DNA of 64,000 bases from NCBI GenBank assembly GCA_963772515.1, contig CAVYXC010000004.1, forward strand, positions 1-64,000. The letters are read 5' to 3'. The translations under genes and the position numbers were made by a program. Origin of the DNA: JAFAHD01 sp963772515 (GTDB lineage Bacteria; Vulcanimicrobiota; Vulcanimicrobiia; Eremiobacterales; Eremiobacteraceae). Below the pieces are notes generated by a model. That model had not been told where the DNA came from. It made no database searches and was given only the letters and a program-made list of their open reading frames with translations. Of this stretch, positions 19,866 through 30,093 are shown piece after piece (the first letter of the stretch is position 1; each line of letters begins with the position of its first letter).

Positions 19866-20180
19866 ATGACAGACTACGTCGACGAAAATTTTGAATGGGA
19901 CCTAACCAAGAGCGAGGAAGTCCGTGCGCGGCATGGGTTCGATTTTAGGCTCGTCGCGGAGATGCTCACGACAGAATCTCATATCCTCGTCCGTCTGGAC
20001 GATCGTGAGTACACTGAGGAGCGACTGGTCGCAATCGGGAGAATCCACGGCTTGTTCATCACGGCGGTCTATACGACACGAGGAAGCCGCAAGCGCATCA
20101 TAACGGCGTGGCGATCGGACCGAGCTGAGATCGACGACTACGCCCGACGTATGGGGTATCGAGATGAAGGGAAGAATTAA
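19866..20180 (+). CDS. brnT: BrnT-like ribonuclease toxin
   Basis: A 104-residue protein. The BrnT pattern is clear: FEWDLTKSEEVRARHGFDF near residue 9, then RLVAIGRIHGLFITAVYTTR and RKRIITAWRSDRAE, the beta-sheet core and basic residues of this RelE-related RNase family. BrnT normally pairs with BrnA; here the following gene is an XRE-type protein. ATG 19866 was chosen because residues upstream in the frame do not match the family. It overlaps the antitoxin gene by 17 bases. Confidence 0.88.
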   Translation: MTDYVDENFEWDLTKSEEVRARHGFDFRLVAEMLTTESHILVRLDDREYTEERLVAIGRIHGLFITAVYTTRGSRKRIITAWRSDRAEIDDYARRMGYRDEGKN

Positions 20181-20517
20181 TTGGGCGCTGATCAAGTCCC
20201 AGGATCAAGCCACGATCGAGCGGCTCGCGGACGAAGAGCGTCGTGCATTCGGCATAAAACTGGGAGGCGCGAAGTGGCGCAGAGTACTTAACCCCCGCGC
20301 GCCAAACGTGAAGTCGATTCGCCGCAGATTGGGCTTGTCTCAAAGCGCATTTGCCAAACGCTTCTGCCTTAGTCAACGAACAGTGCAACAGTGGGAACAG
20401 GGTCGGTCCAAGCCGGATCAGCCTGCGCGCAACCTCTTGCGCGTTATAGAGTTCGCGCCTCAGACCGTAGCGCGAGCCGTCGATGGCGCGGGAACGCGAC
20501 GTAAACGTCCTAAGTAA
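20164..20517 (+). CDS. XRE-family antitoxin partner of BrnT
   Basis: A 117-residue basic protein. The C-terminal half is a Cro/CI helix-turn-helix: KSIRRRLGLSQSAFAKRFCL then SQRTVQQWEQGRSKPDQPAR, the layout of HigA/NadS-type antitoxins. The N-terminal part (MKGRINWALIKSQDQ...) probably contacts the toxin. It replaces the usual ribbon-helix-helix BrnA, so the pair is a hybrid module. It overlaps brnT by 17 bases, and the P-loop kinase gene begins five bases after its stop. Confidence 0.82.
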   Translation: MKGRINWALIKSQDQATIERLADEERRAFGIKLGGAKWRRVLNPRAPNVKSIRRRLGLSQSAFAKRFCLSQRTVQQWEQGRSKPDQPARNLLRVIEFAPQTVARAVDGAGTRRKRPK

Positions 20518-20522
20518 CCATC

Positions 20523-21038
20523 ATGGCCGTCGTGATGCTTTCCGGACCGGTTGCTGCAGGGAAGACCACCATCGCGCGGGAGTTGATCGAGATAACGCCT
20601 GCGCCGCTCTGCTATCTGGAGGGCGATTCGTTTTGGTCGCTCTTCACAAAGCCGGGTGCGGGCACTAGAAGAGAGCGGTTCCCACTGCTCATGCGCTCCA
20701 TCACAGCTGCCGCGGTGCCTCTTGCTCGGGGTGGCTACGAAGTGCTCCTAGACTTCTCGTTTCCGCCGGAATTCTTAAGCACGGCCCGCAAAATCTTGAA
20801 AGAAATTCCCTTGGACTTTGTGATCGTAAGACCGAGCCTTGAGGTGTGCGAGAAGCGAGCCGCCGCCCGGGCTGAGGGCAAAATCTCCGACTATCGTGCC
20901 TACCGAGATTTCTACAGCATGTTCGAAGGATCTCCTCAACATGAGATCTGCGACGACGAAGCCGATGCACGCTCAATAGCGCGCCGCATCCGCGACGGCC
21001 TCGATCAGGGAAGGTTCAGGGTTCCGCGCTCAGCCTAA
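20523..21038 (+). CDS. P-loop kinase (AAA_33 / zeta-like fold)
   Basis: A 171-residue nucleotide-binding protein. Walker A GPVAAGKTT is at about residue 8, a second acidic strand is YEVLLDFSFPPEF, and an Arg-rich lid region is EKRAAARAEGK. The overall shape resembles chloramphenicol phosphotransferase-like and zeta-toxin-like small kinases that phosphorylate small molecules. Start ATG 20523 lies five bases after the antitoxin stop, so it may be a third gene of the toxin-antitoxin operon. Substrate unknown. Confidence 0.78.
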   Translation: MAVVMLSGPVAAGKTTIARELIEITPAPLCYLEGDSFWSLFTKPGAGTRRERFPLLMRSITAAAVPLARGGYEVLLDFSFPPEFLSTARKILKEIPLDFVIVRPSLEVCEKRAAARAEGKISDYRAYRDFYSMFEGSPQHEICDDEADARSIARRIRDGLDQGRFRVPRSA

Positions 21039-21138
21039 GTAGAAGGGGAGAACCCAGGAGCTTACGGCTGGCCCACAGGCTCTGTAATCAGAGTAGAAGT
21101 GCGCGCGATACGCCAAACCCATTGCACCTGAGCAAGGT

Positions 21139-21159
21139 AGCTCGGCTGGTGGCCGAGCT
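21139..21159 (+). other. 8-bp stem-loop in the leader of the 21178 gene
   Basis: AGCTCGGC and GCCGAGCT are perfect complements around a TGGTG loop, 10 bases before the Shine-Dalgarno AAGGAG of the next gene. It could influence translation; no known riboswitch class is recognised. Confidence 0.4.
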
Positions 21160-21177
21160 TGGCCTGCACAAGGAGCG

Positions 21178-21390
21178 ATGATGAAAAGACTGGTGGCTGC
21201 GTTCCGACGCGGCTCATTTCATGCGGCGGCGATTGCGAACCGGCGCCTCGCCCGCCTCCTGCTCGAATCCAACGACACATATCTCGAGATCCGCCTCCGG
21301 CCCGCGCAGCTGCACGAGCTGCGCAACACCGTCGATCTGACCGACGACGGCCTGCGCCCGCGGCGCAGACGCACCAAACCTAAACCGTGA
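21178..21390 (+). CDS. hypothetical 70-residue basic protein
   Basis: Begins with two consecutive ATG codons preceded by AAGGAG. The protein is Arg/Leu-rich with a helical middle (RRLARLLLESN) and an Arg/Lys-rich tail (RPRRRRTKPKP), compatible with a small nucleic-acid-binding or structural protein. No family recognised. Its 3' end overlaps the convergent secreted-protein gene by 11 bases. Confidence 0.5.
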   Translation: MMKRLVAAFRRGSFHAAAIANRRLARLLLESNDTYLEIRLRPAQLHELRNTVDLTDDGLRPRRRRTKPKP

Positions 21391-22459
21391 TGCCGACCTT
21401 CAGGATCAGCCGCGGGTTGTTGATGTAGGATTGGCACGAGAAGGAGTACGGCACGACGCTGCTCTTGATTTGCTCGGCGGGACCGATTCCATAGATCTCT
21501 TGCAGGAAGAGCGGGAATGGCGTCCACCGGTTCCAGCCCTCCACGAGCTTATCGATCGGCCACGACATGGTCGATCCGCTCCTCGCGAACTTGTACTTGC
21601 CGGACAGCGGGGCATCGGTCGGAGCGATCCACGAGGCGCTCGCCCAGCCGCTCGGAGCCCGATGGACCTCCGCACAACTGTTGGCGGGATCGTATTTCCC
21701 CCGGTCGTAGGCGAAGCTTCCACTGAAGACGGCGTTGCCGCCGAGGGATGAGAGACTAAACGCGTACGCGGCACGCGAAAACGTGTTGACCTGGCTTTGG
21801 TTCGTGGAATCGAACGTGCCGCCGACGAGCAACGGTGCATTCGTCGTGGCGGGGTAATTCTTGATCTGAGGATTGTTGTCGCTGTACAAGACCCAGTATT
21901 GGCGCGTGTAACCGCGCCACTTATCCGCCTTGATGATCACGACTTTGGACGTCTCGTGGACGCAGATCTTCGGGCTCGGCTTGGATTCGCCGACGCCGCC
22001 GGAGCGCAACGGATATGCGGTGATGACGTAACACGCCCCGCGCCAGCCGCCATTGGGTTCGGGCTGGAGGATGAAGCGCGCGGCGGATTCTCCGGCGATT
22101 TCCCCCGGCTTACCGGCGCCACCACTGCCAGCGTGCCTCAGGTAGTAGCCGCCGATGGCGGCACAATTCTTACCACTGCATTTCCACGACCAGTATACGT
22201 CGATCGCCTTGCCAACCGTCAACCCCGAGCACTGGCTTCGACCGTCGCCATGACGGACGCAGTCGTCCGGATTCGTCGTATAGTGCGGCGCAAAGGGTGC
22301 TGGCAACTCAGGGTTGGGAGTCGCGCGTGGAGTCGGACGCGGCGTGTGAACCGTGTGCGTCGTTTGCGTAGACCCGCCCGCCTGATCTGCCGCGCACTCA
22401 GTCGGCAGCGCTGACGCGAGAATGCAAAGTGCGAGAACCGAGCTCAATGCCAGCTTCAC
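21380..22459 (-). CDS. secreted hypothetical protein with Pro/Thr-rich linker
   Basis: A 359-residue protein with a Sec signal (MKLALSSVLALCILASALPT, cleavage probably after CAA), then a Thr/Pro linker (HTPRPTPRATPNPELPAP) like those of the neighbouring giant proteins. The rest is rich in Trp, Tyr, Gly and paired cysteines, suggesting one or two disulphide-stabilised beta domains. No catalytic motif is visible. Expressed divergently from the giant secreted protein at 22617. Family not recognised. Confidence 0.7.
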   Translation of the reverse strand: MKLALSSVLALCILASALPTECAADQAGGSTQTTHTVHTPRPTPRATPNPELPAPFAPHYTTNPDDCVRHGDGRSQCSGLTVGKAIDVYWSWKCSGKNCAAIGGYYLRHAGSGGAGKPGEIAGESAARFILQPEPNGGWRGACYVITAYPLRSGGVGESKPSPKICVHETSKVVIIKADKWRGYTRQYWVLYSDNNPQIKNYPATTNAPLLVGGTFDSTNQSQVNTFSRAAYAFSLSSLGGNAVFSGSFAYDRGKYDPANSCAEVHRAPSGWASASWIAPTDAPLSGKYKFARSGSTMSWPIDKLVEGWNRWTPFPLFLQEIYGIGPAEQIKSSVVPYSFSCQSYINNPRLILKVGITV

Positions 22460-22616
22460 ACTTGTCCCGTTTCTTCGGGCGCACGCATATTCATGCTGAC
22501 ACTCGGCCCATTTTCTTCAGCACCTCATGATCGACAGCGCCGTACGACCTTAACCGTCACACAACGCGGACCGGAGAGGGAACCCTCCGCCCCGTAGTCA
22601 ACGCCGGAGCAGCACG

Positions 22617-25600
22617 ATGCGGCAGTTTGTCATAGCGGTGTTCCTACTCGCATTTGCCAGCGCGTTTGTCGCACTGGCGAGTTACCGTTATGATGCGCCC
22701 GCCACCGCCGCCGAATCCAACGACGCGCCGCTGGACAGCAACGCGCAATTCACGCAGGTCAAACCAGCGCCCGGCAGCGGCGGCGGCACGGACAACGGCG
22801 TCTACTTGCCGCCGGTCGCAGGATCGCATTCAGAGATCACAGGCACCGTCCAGGCGCAACAAGACGAGCCCGCCGGCCCTAAAGATTTCATCGTCGGCAG
22901 CGTCGACGCGCAAGGCCACAAGAAGTACTGGCACGGCCTCACCGACGCCAACGGACATTTCCACTTCGAAGTGCCCGCAGCCATCACAGGTCTTGCGGCG
23001 CTAATCGTGTTCCGGCGCTTCAATAAAGACGGCCAGCCCGATGCGGGTTCGGATTGCCAGATCACCGACGGCCCCGCGCATCTGCCCGGCGCGACCCAGC
23101 TCGCCAACGTGCCGCCTGCCGGCCCCGCCATCACCGAAGGCTATCCGGTCTATGAAGAAGGCGGTCACGGCCAAGGTCTCATGAACGTGCTCACGCGCAA
23201 CGGCGATCCGCGCCAGGAGAAGCTGCTGCTCGACGGTTCGGACCGCAACGTCGACACGCTCGCATCGTCCGACCGCGCGCTCGTCGGCAAGATCCAAGAC
23301 GGCACGCGACCCGGCTTTTACAGAGCGAGCTTCACTTCGGGCAGCCAGCACAGCAACGAGCTGCCCACCAGCGTCGTGAGCGTGACCTACGATCCGATAC
23401 CGGTGCTCAAGCCCGGCAGCACCACGATGGTGCGCATGCATATCCAGGGACTGCGCCCGCAAGACGCGGCGACCGTCACGTTCACGGTCAGCGGTGCGGC
23501 CAAACTGGCGGATGGCGGTTCGACCGCAAACGTGCCCGTCAAAGATGGCCTCGCGCAAGTGCTCATCCGCGGCGTCACGCCGGGCGAGCTCAACATCAGC
23601 ACCGATCTCGATGTCCACCAGCCCGAAGCCAGCCAGGTCAGCGAGCTCACGCCTCCACCGCCGCAGAGCGAGACGACGCCCACCAAGTATCCATACTACA
23701 CCACCAGCCGCCCGACGCCGACGCCCAGACCGCTGCAGACCGATACGCCCAAACCCGGCGGAAACGGCGGTGTGACGACAGCCAGAGACCTGACGCCGCC
23801 GCCCGGCACGCAAGGCCGCAACACGCCGGGGCCGGGCCCGAGCACGACGACGAAGCCCACGCCCACTCCACCGCCGACCGAGGTCCCGACGCCCACGCCG
23901 TATCCGTCACCGTCGGCCACGCCGACGCCGTGCGAGCTGCGGCCATGGGATGGCGCGTTCGAACCCGAGCAAGCGGATTGGCAAGACGACGACACGTGGA
24001 AGAACAAACCCGTGCCTCATTTAGAGCGCGTGCGCGACGACGTGCCGCACTACATCGCTCACCTGAACATGGTCACCGACAAACCATCCGTGCTCTTCGG
24101 CGTGAATTGGTATGTCGACGAGCGCGGGGACATCCGTCAGATCAACAGCCGCGACGTCATCAGCATCGAGATCTACACGGACTGCACGGAACGAGTGCCG
24201 GTCAGGATGCGCTTCACCGGCGTGGCAGGCGTGGCCGGTCCGGAGCCGATCTACACAAGCCCCGTGCTCGCGCAGGTCCCGATCCGCGGCAAGGCCGGCG
24301 CCTGGCAGCACATTACGGTCAATCTCCCCGTGCCGGTCGGGGTCCCCAATCCGTCGACCTTCACGTTTCTACCGGACACGGATTACCGCATCATCGACCA
24401 GCTCATCGACGACACCGGCGCGCCCATCGCGGGCGCCGAAGTGATCGTCGACGGGCATGCCGAGGTCACGCACGGGCCGGTCGTGCGCTACATCCCGCTG
24501 CTGCTCTCGTACGACGCGTCGTTCTACACGTCGACGACCAAACGCGACCTCACGCTGCGCACGATCGCCATCGCGCAAGACTCGCACAAGTACATTCCCG
24601 ACTTCTATCCCGTCAAGCCGTGGGACTTGCCGACGGTCGTGCGCGAGCTCTTCAATTTCACGGGCAAGGATCTGTCGCAGGACTATTCCGACGCGATCCA
24701 AGGCTTCTTCGCCAAACACCTCGCCAACGTGAGCGATGCGAGCGTGACGGCCAACCGGCTCATCCATGAGCGCGAGAAGCTCGACGCCGCCATCACCGAC
24801 CAGCTGTCGACCAGCGGCATCATCGACGGTGCGGGGCGGACGGTGGCGGTGCTCAGCGATCACGACTATTTCTCGATCGCACCGCCCGGTTCGCTCGGCA
24901 TCACCGTCTCGACCAAGCTCATCCTCATCCCGGAGTTCATGAACTTCCAGACCGTCGGCCACGAGCTGACGCACAGCATTCCGGTGGCGAGCTGGAGCTC
25001 GGCGCAGATGCTCGCGGAGTGCGATCTCGACTATCACAACACGCAAAACCTGATCGCCAACGGCGAGCGCATCACCACGGCAAGCGTGCTCGCCGCGCGC
25101 GTGCGGAGAGACAAGACATTCCCGCTGATGGGCGCATCCGGCTGGGGGCCATCGCCCAATACCTTGATCCCCGCCAACTGGCCGATCGCGGTCGCCAGTC
25201 AACAAGGCAAACCGGACCCGGAGAAATGGATCACGGAATGCACGTACTGGCATCTGCTCAAGGACTTGACGACGGTCTACGATCCGCCGATGCTGCTCGT
25301 GCGCGGCATCCTGTTCCACCACGCCGACCTGAACACGGCGGCGTTTGGCGCGTTCTACACCCTTGATGGCAGCGCCGACCTCGCCGCGGGCTCACCCGCC
25401 ACCTATGCGATCGTCGCGTACGACGCCAACGGCAAGACGCTTGCGACGTACCCATTCGTGCCGCAGTGGCGCTTGCCGGATACAAAGGAAGACCGCAGTC
25501 TGATCGCATTCGGCTATCGCATCCCGATGACGCCCGATCTTGCACGCGTCGACGTCGTCGGTCCAGGCGGCGTGCTCGCGAGCAAGCAGCTCAGCGCGCA

Positions 25601-25934
25601 AACCCCGACCGTGCGCATCACGCAACCCAAACCCCCGACCCCGACCACAAGCCATGGAGCGGTCGCCGCAAGCCATGGAGCGGTCGAATTTATTCGACCG
25701 TCGCCTGCCGGCACCGTCCACGTCGCATGGACCGTCACGCCGTCCACCAACATCTTATCTTCGGTCCTCTACTCGTCCGACGGCGGCAAGACGTGGATCG
25801 ACCGCGACTTCGAGGACAAGATCACGTCGTTCGACGTCCTGCTGGAACCGCACGTGCACAAGCACCAGGTCAAGATCGTCGTGACCGATGGCACGCGCAG
25901 CTCCTCGCAAGTGGTCAAATTCTCCACCCAGTAG
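22617..25934 (+). CDS. giant secreted protein with HExxH metallopeptidase-like domain (paralogue 1)
   Basis: A 1105-residue exported protein (signal MRQFVIAVFLLAFASAFVAL). Order: a carboxypeptidase-regulatory-like beta domain (about 75-170), IPT/bacterial Ig-like regions (about 170-345), a Thr/Pro linker (about 345-440, PTPTPRP type), a C-terminal half with a HELTH zinc motif at residues 782-786 (VGHELTHSIP) followed by AECDLDYHN, and a final beta domain ending in VKIVVTDGT. Near residues 1012-1028 a palindromic repeat is translated in frame as SHGAVEFIRP. The paralogue at 25939 follows four bases later, forming an operon. Proteolysis is inferred from HExxH only. Confidence 0.75.
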   Translation: MRQFVIAVFLLAFASAFVALASYRYDAPATAAESNDAPLDSNAQFTQVKPAPGSGGGTDNGVYLPPVAGSHSEITGTVQAQQDEPAGPKDFIVGSVDAQGHKKYWHGLTDANGHFHFEVPAAITGLAALIVFRRFNKDGQPDAGSDCQITDGPAHLPGATQLANVPPAGPAITEGYPVYEEGGHGQGLMNVLTRNGDPRQEKLLLDGSDRNVDTLASSDRALVGKIQDGTRPGFYRASFTSGSQHSNELPTSVVSVTYDPIPVLKPGSTTMVRMHIQGLRPQDAATVTFTVSGAAKLADGGSTANVPVKDGLAQVLIRGVTPGELNISTDLDVHQPEASQVSELTPPPPQSETTPTKYPYYTTSRPTPTPRPLQTDTPKPGGNGGVTTARDLTPPPGTQGRNTPGPGPSTTTKPTPTPPPTEVPTPTPYPSPSATPTPCELRPWDGAFEPEQADWQDDDTWKNKPVPHLERVRDDVPHYIAHLNMVTDKPSVLFGVNWYVDERGDIRQINSRDVISIEIYTDCTERVPVRMRFTGVAGVAGPEPIYTSPVLAQVPIRGKAGAWQHITVNLPVPVGVPNPSTFTFLPDTDYRIIDQLIDDTGAPIAGAEVIVDGHAEVTHGPVVRYIPLLLSYDASFYTSTTKRDLTLRTIAIAQDSHKYIPDFYPVKPWDLPTVVRELFNFTGKDLSQDYSDAIQGFFAKHLANVSDASVTANRLIHEREKLDAAITDQLSTSGIIDGAGRTVAVLSDHDYFSIAPPGSLGITVSTKLILIPEFMNFQTVGHELTHSIPVASWSSAQMLAECDLDYHNTQNLIANGERITTASVLAARVRRDKTFPLMGASGWGPSPNTLIPANWPIAVASQQGKPDPEKWITECTYWHLLKDLTTVYDPPMLLVRGILFHHADLNTAAFGAFYTLDGSADLAAGSPATYAIVAYDANGKTLATYPFVPQWRLPDTKEDRSLIAFGYRIPMTPDLARVDVVGPGGVLASKQLSAQTPTVRITQPKPPTPTTSHGAVAASHGAVEFIRPSPAGTVHVAWTVTPSTNILSSVLYSSDGGKTWIDRDFEDKITSFDVLLEPHVHKHQVKIVVTDGTRSSSQVVKFSTQ
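25654..25700 (+). repeat. palindromic repeat (partial + full) inside a coding sequence
   Basis: A partial left arm ATGGAGCGGTCG at 25654-25665 is followed nine bases later by a full copy at 25675-25700. Both are read in frame by the 22617-25934 gene, giving the tandem peptide SHGAV-AA-SHGAVEFIRP. The paralogous protein lacks this segment. Confidence 0.9.
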
Positions 25935-25938
25935 CAGC

Positions 25939-28900
25939 ATGCTGAAGCAACCGTTGCACCGCTTGCTCCCGCTGTTGCTGATGCTCATATTGCCGCTCGC
26001 GCTGCTCGCCGACGCGACGCCCGTCGTCACTCACGATCCCTCCGGCAACGAGATCACGACCACGACGACGACCACGGCGACCACGAACCCGGACGGCACC
26101 TACACCGAGAGCACGGTCACGAAGGTCGTGGTCAAGAATCCGGCCGGCAACGTCATCAAGAAGTCTTCCAAGTCGCACGACGTCAAGTATAAGACCAAGG
26201 GCGGCAAGCAGCTCAAGGTCACCGACGACACGAACGTCGACACCTACAACCTCGACGGCTCCTCTACGACGACCCTCACCAGCACGACGGTCGACAGCGA
26301 GCACAACACCGTCGACGAGACGGTCACGAAGTTCGATCACGCCGCGGACGGCACGATGACCGGCGAACGGACGACCACCCATCGGGCGCCCGGCGAGAAA
26401 TCGGAGAAGAAAGAGCGCCTCACCCAGAACGGGAAATGGGAAGAGATCTCCATGGCGTCGCCGCCTACAAGCGACGCAATGCTCACCAGCGATCCGCGCT
26501 TCGCACACGTGAAGCCGATCGGCCGGCAGTGGCAGTGGCACCGACCAAGGCGTCTTCATCGCTCCCATCGCACATCAGGGCGAACTGACCGGCACCGTGC
26601 AAAGCGACCAAGCTGGTCCGACAGCATTCTACGTCGCGACGGTCACCAGCAACGGCGATCGGCAGGTTTACCAAAGCAAGACGGACGACAAGGGACATTT
26701 CCACTTGCGCATTCCAGCGATCGTCGGCCTCGCGACGATCCTCGCGTTCACGGAATTCGACAAGCAGGGCAAGCCGGACAAAGGCGCGACCTGCCTGATC
26801 ACCGACAAGCCGACGCACCTGGAGGGCACTGAAGCCGCGCAAAACGTGCCGGCAAGCGGCCCCGCTATCACCGAAGCCAACACCGCCTACGAGCGCGGCG
26901 GTTACAACCGGGGCCTCGTGCAGATGCAGACGCGCGGCACCGACCCGTCGCATTCCAAACTGCTGCTCGACGGCTCGGACAAACAGCTCGACACGTACGG
27001 CACATCCGACATGAGCATCGTCGGCAAACTGCACGACGACACGCCGCTCGGACGCCACACCGTCGGCGTGCAAAACGGCAGTCAGCGCCTCAACGATCAG
27101 CAAGCCGACGTCGTCACCCAGCAGATCGCGCCGCTCCCGCCGCTCAAGACCGGCCAAGTCGTGCCCGTGCACGTCCACTTCGACGGCTTGGGCAAAGATC
27201 GTGCGAGCGTGAGATTCACGGTCGAAGGATCGGCCTCGCTCGCCGACGGCAGCACCACCACCGTCATGCCGGTCGACGCCAAGGGCGATTGCCAAGATCC
27301 AGATCCGCGCCACCCAGCCCGGCAACCTCGTCATCGGCACCGTGCTGATGGTCGAGATCCCGCCAAGCCTGCTCGAGCAGCCGGAGTCCCCGGCCCCCAC
27401 CCCGGGCACGCCCGTGATCCCAGCGCCGACCGATACGCCGACTCCGATACCGACCGAGCCCCCGCCGACGCGCGCGCCGCCGCACGCGACGAGCACCCCG
27501 CCCGCGACGACGATCGAAAAGCCCTACGGCCCCGGCTACCGGCCGCCACCATGCCAGCCGCTCGCCGACGGGTCGTTCGAACCGGTTCAGGGCGTGTGGC
27601 AAGACGATCCCAAGTTCGACGATCATCCGACCAAGCAGATCACGCGGCCCGTGCTCGACGTGCCGAACTACATCGCCGAGCTCGACATGATCTCGTATCG
27701 CGACACGCTGCTCTTCGGCGTCCAGCGCTACCGTCTCAAGGATGGCTCGCCGGTGCGAGACTGGGGCCACGACATCATCCACATGACGGTCGTCAGCGAC
27801 TGCAGCGATCCGCCCGTGGACGTCTCGATGCGCTTCACCCTCGAGCGCGGCACGGCGACGCCCGGCAAGCTCATCTACCAAAGTCCCCCGCTGGCGAAGA
27901 TCCCGCTCACGGGCCACCATGTGGCGCCCCGGACGTTCGACATCTTCTTGGACGCGGATAACGGCATCCCGCCGCCGCCGATCCCGCCCTTCCGGATCGC
28001 GGCGTTCGGCGAGTATCTCATCAAAGACGAACTCGTCACGGCGAGCGGCGGTACCGGCCTTGCGGTGACCGTCGGCGGCAACGTGCACGGCACGTCCTCG
28101 GTGAAGATGGCGTTCCTCGCGGTGACGCTCACGCCGGCCGATGCTGCCGCGGCCAAAGCGGTGGACGACGCATCGGAGCAGCTCGGCATCATGTCGGGCC
28201 GATACATCCCGGACTACTACCCGATGCAGCCGCACAGCATCGAAGCGTGGGCGCTCGATCCCATCGACCTTTCGACGTCCAAAGCCATGACCGATCCGGT
28301 CGAAGCGTTGAACTACGCAGGCGCGACACCCGCGGCGATAGCCCTTCATGCCCAGATCACGCGCGAGCTCGCGGTGAAAGCAGAGCTGAGCAAGCAGGCC
28401 GACGCGTTGACGCGGCTGGCCGGTTATCAGCGCTACGTGGTCGTCCTGCCCAAGAGCGATATGGAGACGATCTTGGGGCCTGGTGTGCTCGGCATGGCGA
28501 TGACGCAGAAGTTGCTCTTAGTGCGCGAAGGCCAGCCCTACTTCGTCGTCATGCACGAGTTGGCGCACACGCTTCCTTATGTCTGGAGCCAATTCCAGAT
28601 GGACCACGATTGCACGGAGCCCGGCAACTACCACAACAAAGTGGTCCTGTGGGCCAACGGCTTCCGCATCGACACGGCCGGCGCACCCGGTCCGCGCCAG
28701 AAGAAGGAGTACAAAGAGCCGTTCATGGGGAGCGGCGATGAAGATAGATACACGTGGATAGCGCAGTGCACGTATTGGAATCTCGCCAGGGCGTTGCGCA
28801 AGAAACCCGACCCGCCTGTGCTCTTGGTGCGCGGTCTGGCGTCGCGCGCAGGGGGCAAACCCGGCGCGTTGATCTGGCCGTATTACGACATCGACGGTGA

Positions 28901-29414
28901 GATCGGTCTGCAGTCACACCCAGCCGTAGCGACCGAAACGTGGGCGATCGTATATAAAGATGCATCCGGCGCGCCCCTCGCGACGTTCCCCTTCGAGCCG
29001 CAGTGGGCCGACGAGAATGGAAAGCAATCGGATATCGTGCCGTTCTCGTTCCAATTGCCGCGCATGGCGGGCGTCACCAGCGTCGACCTGCAAGGCCCGA
29101 ACGGCTTTGTGCTGCGCCGCGCCGTTTCGTCGGCGCCGCCGGTGCTGCGTATCGCAACGCCCGGCGCAGTGGCTCGAGAGGCAGGCGGTGCGACGATCGC
29201 GCTATCGTGGACCGCGACCGTGGCGACCGGCCGGCAATGGAGCACGGTGCTCTACTCAAACGATGGCGGAGTGTCGTATCATCCCCGTGTGTTCGAGCAG
29301 CCGGTGACGAGCGCGACCATCAAGATCGATCCCGCCGCGCACAAGCACCGCGTCAAGGTCATCGTGACCGACGGCAGTCAAAGCACGGAGCAGACGCTCG
29401 ACTTCACGACGTAG
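25939..29414 (+). CDS. giant secreted HExxH protein, paralogue 2 (two frameshifts)
   Basis: About 1158 residues after bridging two shifts. Signal: MLKQPLHRLLPLLLMLILPL. The N-terminal part is a Thr-rich repetitive region (EITTTTTTTATTNPDG) unique to this copy. After a shift at about 26515-26526 it matches paralogue 1: GSGSGTDQGVF, then a carboxypeptidase-regulatory-like domain and Ig-like domain. After a second shift at 27283-27290 (AKIQIRATQPGNLVIG) come a Pro-rich linker, the HELAH zinc motif near 28554 (VVMHELAHTLP), the shared CTYW and PPVLLVRGL phrases, and the C-terminal beta domain. Indels at short runs suggest sequence error. Confidence 0.75.
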
Positions 29415-29436
29415 TAGCCCTTCTTTGAACGCGCTC

Positions 29437-30093
29437 TTAGCGGTACTTGCTCAGATCGAATGCGAATGAATAGTGCCGGCCATAGGGATCGATCACACCG
29501 AACGTCCCCTTGAGACGCGAAATATCGACACCGGCTGTCGCCAAGGTGCGCAGATCGAACCGAAATGATCCATATCCGAGCCAGCGCGGAACGCGCTTGC
29601 CTTGCGACGTCGTGTAGAAATCTTCCGCGGGACCGAATACCGTCTGGCTCGCCGACGGCAGCACGTGGCCTGCGACGGTCACGCTCGCCGATCGGAAACG
29701 ACGCAAGAACGCTTGATCTTTCGGATCTGCGCTGTGCGCGAAGACGACGAAGTCGACTGTGTCCGGCGCCGCGGCGGTGGCGACAGCATCGGAAGAGGCC
29801 GTCGAATCCTGAAACGCGGCTAGATAACTCGCGTAGGTCACGCGCTCGAACGGTGTGCCTACGATGACCGCATCGACGGAGCCCTGGCCGGGCGCGAGCA
29901 GCAACGTGTTGGGCACCGAGTACAAAAGATAACCGGCGGCATCGTAGCCGAGATGTGCCGCCGCCGCACCGCGGCCTTGCTCGATCGCCGCCTGCGTCTC
30001 CGCCGGCGTCAGAACGGGCGAGAAAGCGAGCGCGGGGGCGGCGACCAACGTCCATGTGAGCACCGCACACAGCACGGTGCCGAGGCGATTCAC
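29437..30093 (-). CDS. secreted hypothetical protein
   Basis: A 218-residue protein with a signal peptide (VNRLGTVLCAVLTWTLVAAP, cleavage near ALA-F). The GTG start overlaps the stop of the quinoprotein gene as GTGA, which decides the start and implies translational coupling. The mature part (SPVLTPAETQAAIEQG onward) is alpha/beta with a basic, aromatic C-terminus ending YSFAFDLSKYR. No family recognised; the coupling suggests an accessory periplasmic role with the PQQ-type dehydrogenase. Confidence 0.7.
   Translation of the reverse strand: MNRLGTVLCAVLTWTLVAAPALAFSPVLTPAETQAAIEQGRGAAAAHLGYDAAGYLLYSVPNTLLLAPGQGSVDAVIVGTPFERVTYASYLAAFQDSTASSDAVATAAAPDTVDFVVFAHSADPKDQAFLRRFRSASVTVAGHVLPSASQTVFGPAEDFYTTSQGKRVPRWLGYGSFRFDLRTLATAGVDISRLKGTFGVIDPYGRHYSFAFDLSKYR

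Noticed and set aside
23640..23950. Repetitive Pro/Thr coding region that looks like a tandem repeat
   Set aside because: It is a low-complexity linker in the secreted protein; codons vary and there is no fixed unit.
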